A stretch of 34,082 nucleotides of DNA from Tissierellia bacterium (GTDB taxonomy: Bacteria > Bacillota > Clostridia > Tissierellales > Sedimentibacteraceae). Positions within the stretch are counted from its first letter, which is position 1; every line of letters starts with the position of its first letter. The stretch covers positions 1 through 34,082 of the forward strand of contig JAQVRY010000006.1 of NCBI GenBank assembly GCA_028700795.1. Reading direction: 5' to 3'. Below are positions 31,801 through 34,082 of this stretch, piece by piece. Under the pieces are notes generated by a model, which worked only from the letters and a program-made list of their open reading frames with translations, was not told the origin of the DNA and made no database searches. Made by a program: the position numbers and the translations under genes.

Positions 31801-33687
31801 TTTAGAGATGAATTCAAAGATACAAATATATTTGAAACCATAACAACAGACAAGAACGGCAATGGAGAATTAAAGTTTAAATTAGCGGATAATTTAACAT
31901 CCTGGAGAATAACTTATCAGGGAATTTCAGATAAATTCTTTGCAGGAAGTGGAACAAAGAATATTACCGTAAGTTTGCCATTTTTCGTAGACTTAATAAT
32001 GAGCAAAGAATATTTAGAGGATGATAAAATATCTGCTGCATTAAGGGTATTCGGAACTGAAGCAAAAGAATCAGAAGAAGTAAATTATGAAATCAAAATT
32101 AAAAACAAAGAAACAGGTAAAGAGCAAAATTATGAACAAACAGGTATTATAGGCGACTATACAAATATTGATTTTGGCAAATTAAATGAAGGATCCTATG
32201 AAATATCTGTTTATGCTGCATATAAGGATTTTGAAGATGGTATAAAGGAAGAATTCAACGTAGTTGATTCATTTATATATTTTAACAATACAACTTATTA
32301 CAAACTGTCAGAAGACACAGTACTTAGTAAAGTATATTCTAATCCGGTAATAACATTGTATAATGAAAGCCGCTCTGACTTTTACAACAGTTTAGAGAAT
32401 ATTTTAGCTAACTATGGTAAGAGAATTGACCAAACAGTATGCTCAATGTTGGCAGCCAAATATATAAATGATTATTTTGAAACTGATTTGTATTTTAATG
32501 AAGATGAATTAATTAATGAAATTAACAAATATGAAATTGAAACATACGGTGGTTACAGCCTTTTCACATATTCAAGTGCTGATGTGGAAACAACCGCAAA
32601 ACTTATGAACATAATAGATAATGAATATTTAAGGCTTAAATCCAAGACATATTTTAAGAATATATTGCAAGATACCGATTACAGCTCAAAAATTCCGGCA
32701 GCTCTTTGGGGTTTAAGCAGCTATAAAGAGCCTGTATTATTAACAATTTATGATTTATTGGAAAACAATGAATTAGAAGTAAGGGATAAAATTTATCTGT
32801 CCTTAGCTTTAGCCGAATTAGGGGACATTAATACAGCTAAGAAATATTACAAAGAATTTTCAGAAAGCTTTAAAGAATCAGGAGATTATTTGTATTTTGA
32901 AAGCGGTGCAGATGAAAATTATAAGTATTCTGAGAACTACGAATTAACAGCACTGTTATCAGTATTAGGATGCAAGCTTCAAGATTATGAAACTAGCGAC
33001 AAATTATTTAAATATATTTATAACAATCCTTCAAAGTTCACTCTATCAAATTTTGAGCAGCTCATATATATTATGAACAGAGATATAATGAAATTAGACG
33101 AAATTAAAAACTTGTTTGGCGAAGTGACTGTAAATTCGGAAGGCAAAGATAAAACTTATAAATTAAAGTTGTTTGACAGAGAAAGCTTTTCCGTTCCAAA
33201 AGAAAAAATTCAAGATATTAAGTTTAAAAATATTAAAGGCAGTATCGCATGCATGGTTGATGCGTTGGGGAACAAAGATGATTTAGAAAAGAATAAAACT
33301 GATGACTTCTCTATCAATATAGACTATAATCTTAAAGATTCTTCACAAAGTCAAATGTCATACAATCATTCAGACTTAGTTAAGGTGACCATAATGCCTT
33401 CATTTAGCAACAATGTAATAGCAGGAAATTATGAAATAACATATGTGGTTCCTGCAGGTTTCAGGTTTATTGAGCTTGACAGGCAAAATCCGTTTTGGGT
33501 TGAAGAAAACGGTCAAAAGCTAAGATTTTTCTTCCATTATGACAGACAAAACTTCGCTGCCATTCCTATTACATTCTATATTCAAGCTGCACAAAAGGGT
33601 GAGTATACAGTGGATTATGTGGTTATAAAAGAAAACTTGGAAACCAAATTAAATTATTTAGACAAGGAAGTTTTAACAGTAAAGTAA
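28834..33687 (+). CDS. Alpha-2-macroglobulin-like lipoprotein without the thioester
   Basis: This 1617-residue surface lipoprotein has a signal peptide ending in the lipobox LLSC (Cys18). Ig-like/Big_5-type repeats occupy about 30-220. Macroglobulin domains follow: TDRPVYLPMDKINVWG near 449, and DKEEYKPGEEVVL to SVVDEAYFAL near 900-935. A Gly-rich bait-like stretch (GNGAEMGGGGEDY) precedes the A2M domain GELKFKLADNLTSWRITYQG (about 1010). Bacterial macroglobulins trap proteases and protect the envelope. The place of the thioester CxEQ reads RIDQ (1197-1200), so the covalent trap appears absent. GGGAGGG precedes the ATG. The gene is alone between inverted repeats. Confidence 0.88.
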   Translation: MKKLLYLILFMCILLLSCKKTEVLPGLDTSPVEYSVDDKYEFTALNSDKQGIDNTTVFQLTSKEEINNNFIKNNLQIVPVEEYKIEKLSSTVHNIIPLTSLQNDKIYQVKMNDEEYNYSWAFQTKKKFEIEGTLPADKSSYVPSNSGIEMYFSLSGLGELDEFFEIKPHVEGKFLYKNNTAIFVPDKLEENINYTVTIKKGYGLKDSPQKLEEDYSFSFNTKIEKYAEVYFDRPMTNIYENNVKIIEAYITNENLEFDINIFKYSNADYFAENINNFAETGKFLEADGNIEDIEGITKIDTIKQKPNIVYKYNDPKGLFELPDLEKGYYLLEFSTENGEKNYHFLQINDMLIYYALFENQIVVIASDASDSKGIVDAGVVLNGEHLGFTDNDGMLIIERDTSIYENKAISLRVEAKGFSDFVYADSFYFFNYYYRSQYEAYKYLRYIDTDRPVYLPMDKINVWGFARHRDDKSVNKVRVELVEANTGIVFDEKTVDLTNIGTYQTEFKIKNITSELLQINVYDNDLKISTKYISIGEYTKPLYTVSGEFDKKFVYNGESINYKVNANFFDGYPLPGLELKFGGFPTNYSGSIDYGQMDSTVKLNGKGEAVINVNTNVNSDSWKPVSIRTTLWNAKAEDKSVGVMDTFEIFPHNKMVEIEQNDMVHPENIQILLHKLDITNYDSQYFGGYEKLRGNPLSGTVLVSVTESYYEKVKKGEYYDYINKTNVIEYTYNLIENVVFNEITEITDGYGNVQIPNFNPQRTYKVAAEYMSENGPIREWSHIGTYSRYYEKPYYSLEKDDDKENYRLNDNVSLKLTYNEDNVENTDNGKLLLIIMKDGLIDYKITDNTSLSFEFKEEYIPNVMINSIYFKNGYMYPVDFLGSLFYDTTEKQIHFDVTTDKEEYKPGEEVVLNIKTKDENNKPITADVNISVVDEAYFALFEKRVDTLNSLYSRVRKTGLNASYLSNIDLSMDKGNGAEMGGGGEDYANFRDEFKDTNIFETITTDKNGNGELKFKLADNLTSWRITYQGISDKFFAGSGTKNITVSLPFFVDLIMSKEYLEDDKISAALRVFGTEAKESEEVNYEIKIKNKETGKEQNYEQTGIIGDYTNIDFGKLNEGSYEISVYAAYKDFEDGIKEEFNVVDSFIYFNNTTYYKLSEDTVLSKVYSNPVITLYNESRSDFYNSLENILANYGKRIDQTVCSMLAAKYINDYFETDLYFNEDELINEINKYEIETYGGYSLFTYSSADVETTAKLMNIIDNEYLRLKSKTYFKNILQDTDYSSKIPAALWGLSSYKEPVLLTIYDLLENNELEVRDKIYLSLALAELGDINTAKKYYKEFSESFKESGDYLYFESGADENYKYSENYELTALLSVLGCKLQDYETSDKLFKYIYNNPSKFTLSNFEQLIYIMNRDIMKLDEIKNLFGEVTVNSEGKDKTYKLKLFDRESFSVPKEKIQDIKFKNIKGSIACMVDALGNKDDLEKNKTDDFSINIDYNLKDSSQSQMSYNHSDLVKVTIMPSFSNNVIAGNYEITYVVPAGFRFIELDRQNPFWVEENGQKLRFFFHYDRQNFAAIPITFYIQAAQKGEYTVDYVVIKENLETKLNYLDKEVLTVK

Positions 33688-33691
33688 AAAT

Positions 33692-33785
33692 TGTCATTGC
33701 TATGAATATCTTTGTCATTCTGAATCGCAGGTGAGAAATCTCATCTTTTAAAACCTGAGATCCTTCGCTTTCGCTCAGGATGACA
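33692..33785 (-). repeat. Dispersed MITE/REP-like element, copy 2 (inverted)
   Basis: This is the reverse complement of the 28636-28729 element with a few differences and similar length. It begins 5 bp after the macroglobulin stop. The tgtcat...atgaca ends pair, so in RNA it could also fold as a stem and help end the transcript. Confidence 0.85.
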
Positions 33786-33789
33786 AATA

Positions 33790-33886
33790 TTGGTAGGTGT
33801 TAATGGTGAGGAATCTCAGGATGACAAAACATTGGTAGGTGTTAATGGTGAGGAATCTCAGTATGACAAACATTGGCAGGTGTTAG
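33790..33886 (+). repeat. Tandem 41-42-bp direct repeat
   Basis: Units begin at 33790, 33832 and, partly, 33873. Each starts ttggYaggtgtta; the two full units continue with atggtgaggaatctcag. The unit includes the tail of the adjacent mobile-type repeat. The partial third unit supplies the AGGTG ribosome binding site of the next gene. Confidence 0.8.
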
Positions 33887-33888
33887 TA

Positions 33889-34082
33889 TTGAATAAAATA
33901 TCAAAAATAGTAGTTGTAGCTTTGTTGTTTATGGCTATTACCGGAAGTATATTTGCTTATAATAACACAGCAAACAAAAACGATCCGGAAAAATACCTTT
34001 TTAATAACAAAAATATTGAATGTCTATATTACAATACAACTGATTTTATTAATATCCCCTATTATGATATAACTCAAAATGA
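33889..34082 (+). CDS. Secreted or membrane-anchored protein of unknown function, 3' end beyond the window
   Basis: The visible 64 residues begin with a signal peptide or membrane anchor, MNKISKIVVVALLFMAITGS, followed by a polar, Asn- and Tyr-rich region (YNNTANKNDPEKYLFNN). The TTG start at 33889 is chosen because AGGTG lies six bases upstream. The frame stays open to the last base of the window, so the gene is partial. In many bacteria a penicillin-binding protein 1C gene follows an alpha-2-macroglobulin gene, but nothing in this fragment shows that domain. Identity stays open. Confidence 0.6.
   Translation, partial: MNKISKIVVVALLFMAITGSIFAYNNTANKNDPEKYLFNNKNIECLYYNTTDFINIPYYDITQN

Noticed and set aside
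28636..33785. A composite transposon around the macroglobulin gene
   Set aside because: There is no transposase and no target-site duplication was found. The flanks are short non-coding repeats, so only a repeat-framed locus is claimed.
33844..33885. Short leader peptides (about 12-13 codons) inside the tandem repeat
   Set aside because: Each ATG sits only three bases from AGGTG, which is too close for good initiation, and the peptides differ between repeat units.

Overview
The window is low-GC DNA from an anaerobic Firmicute of the class Clostridia. The evidence is an oxygen-sensitive pyruvate:ferredoxin oxidoreductase, a B12-dependent ribonucleotide reductase, HPr kinase, a group C-type [FeFe]-hydrogenase sensor, strong AGGAGG ribosome binding sites and TTGACA/TATAAT promoters. 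A Kce-type beta-keto acid cleavage enzyme would fit an amino-acid fermenter of the Sedimentibacter/Tissierella kind, but the genus is inference only. No rRNA, tRNA, CRISPR array, prophage or transposase gene was seen.

Layout. 1-3250: an HD-domain protein followed by an array of stem-variable hairpins, a membrane acyltransferase, a small HTH regulator, a YaaL-like protein and Ogt. 3315-5107: thymidine kinase and a PTS_EIIC_2/PfoR-like membrane protein. 5175-9685: the replication/repair operon dnaX-ybaB-recR, then rpmE and rho, each with its own promoter. 9897-13023 (plus strand): a tightly overlapping three-gene unit of a [2Fe-2S] thioredoxin-like protein, a hydrogenase-like PAS sensor and a SpoIIE-type phosphatase, read here as a redox or H2 signalling module. 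13145-13957: an orphan kce-like gene. 14010-16455: murF-ddl (peptidoglycan precursor). 16684-20250: pyruvate:ferredoxin oxidoreductase. 20368-23149: uvrC-hprK. 23394-24116: nagB. 24278-26632: nrdJ, behind a promoter bracketed by two NrdR-type boxes. 26948-28504: a DUF protein, a GIY-YIG-like protein and ung as one operon with a perfect inverted repeat in its leader. 28834-33687: a giant alpha-2-macroglobulin-like lipoprotein flanked by inverted copies of a mobile-type repeat. The window ends inside a secreted protein gene.

Working together: much of the window is housekeeping (replication, repair, transcription termination, cell wall, dNTP supply, central carbon). The accessory interest lies in four places: (i) the hairpin array with a conserved loop and covarying arms, (ii) the hydrogenase-PAS/SpoIIE module with an uncharacterised C-terminal domain, (iii) the repeat-flanked, thioester-less macroglobulin, and (iv) several well-formed operators (nrdJ, PFOR, the ung operon, the HTH gene).
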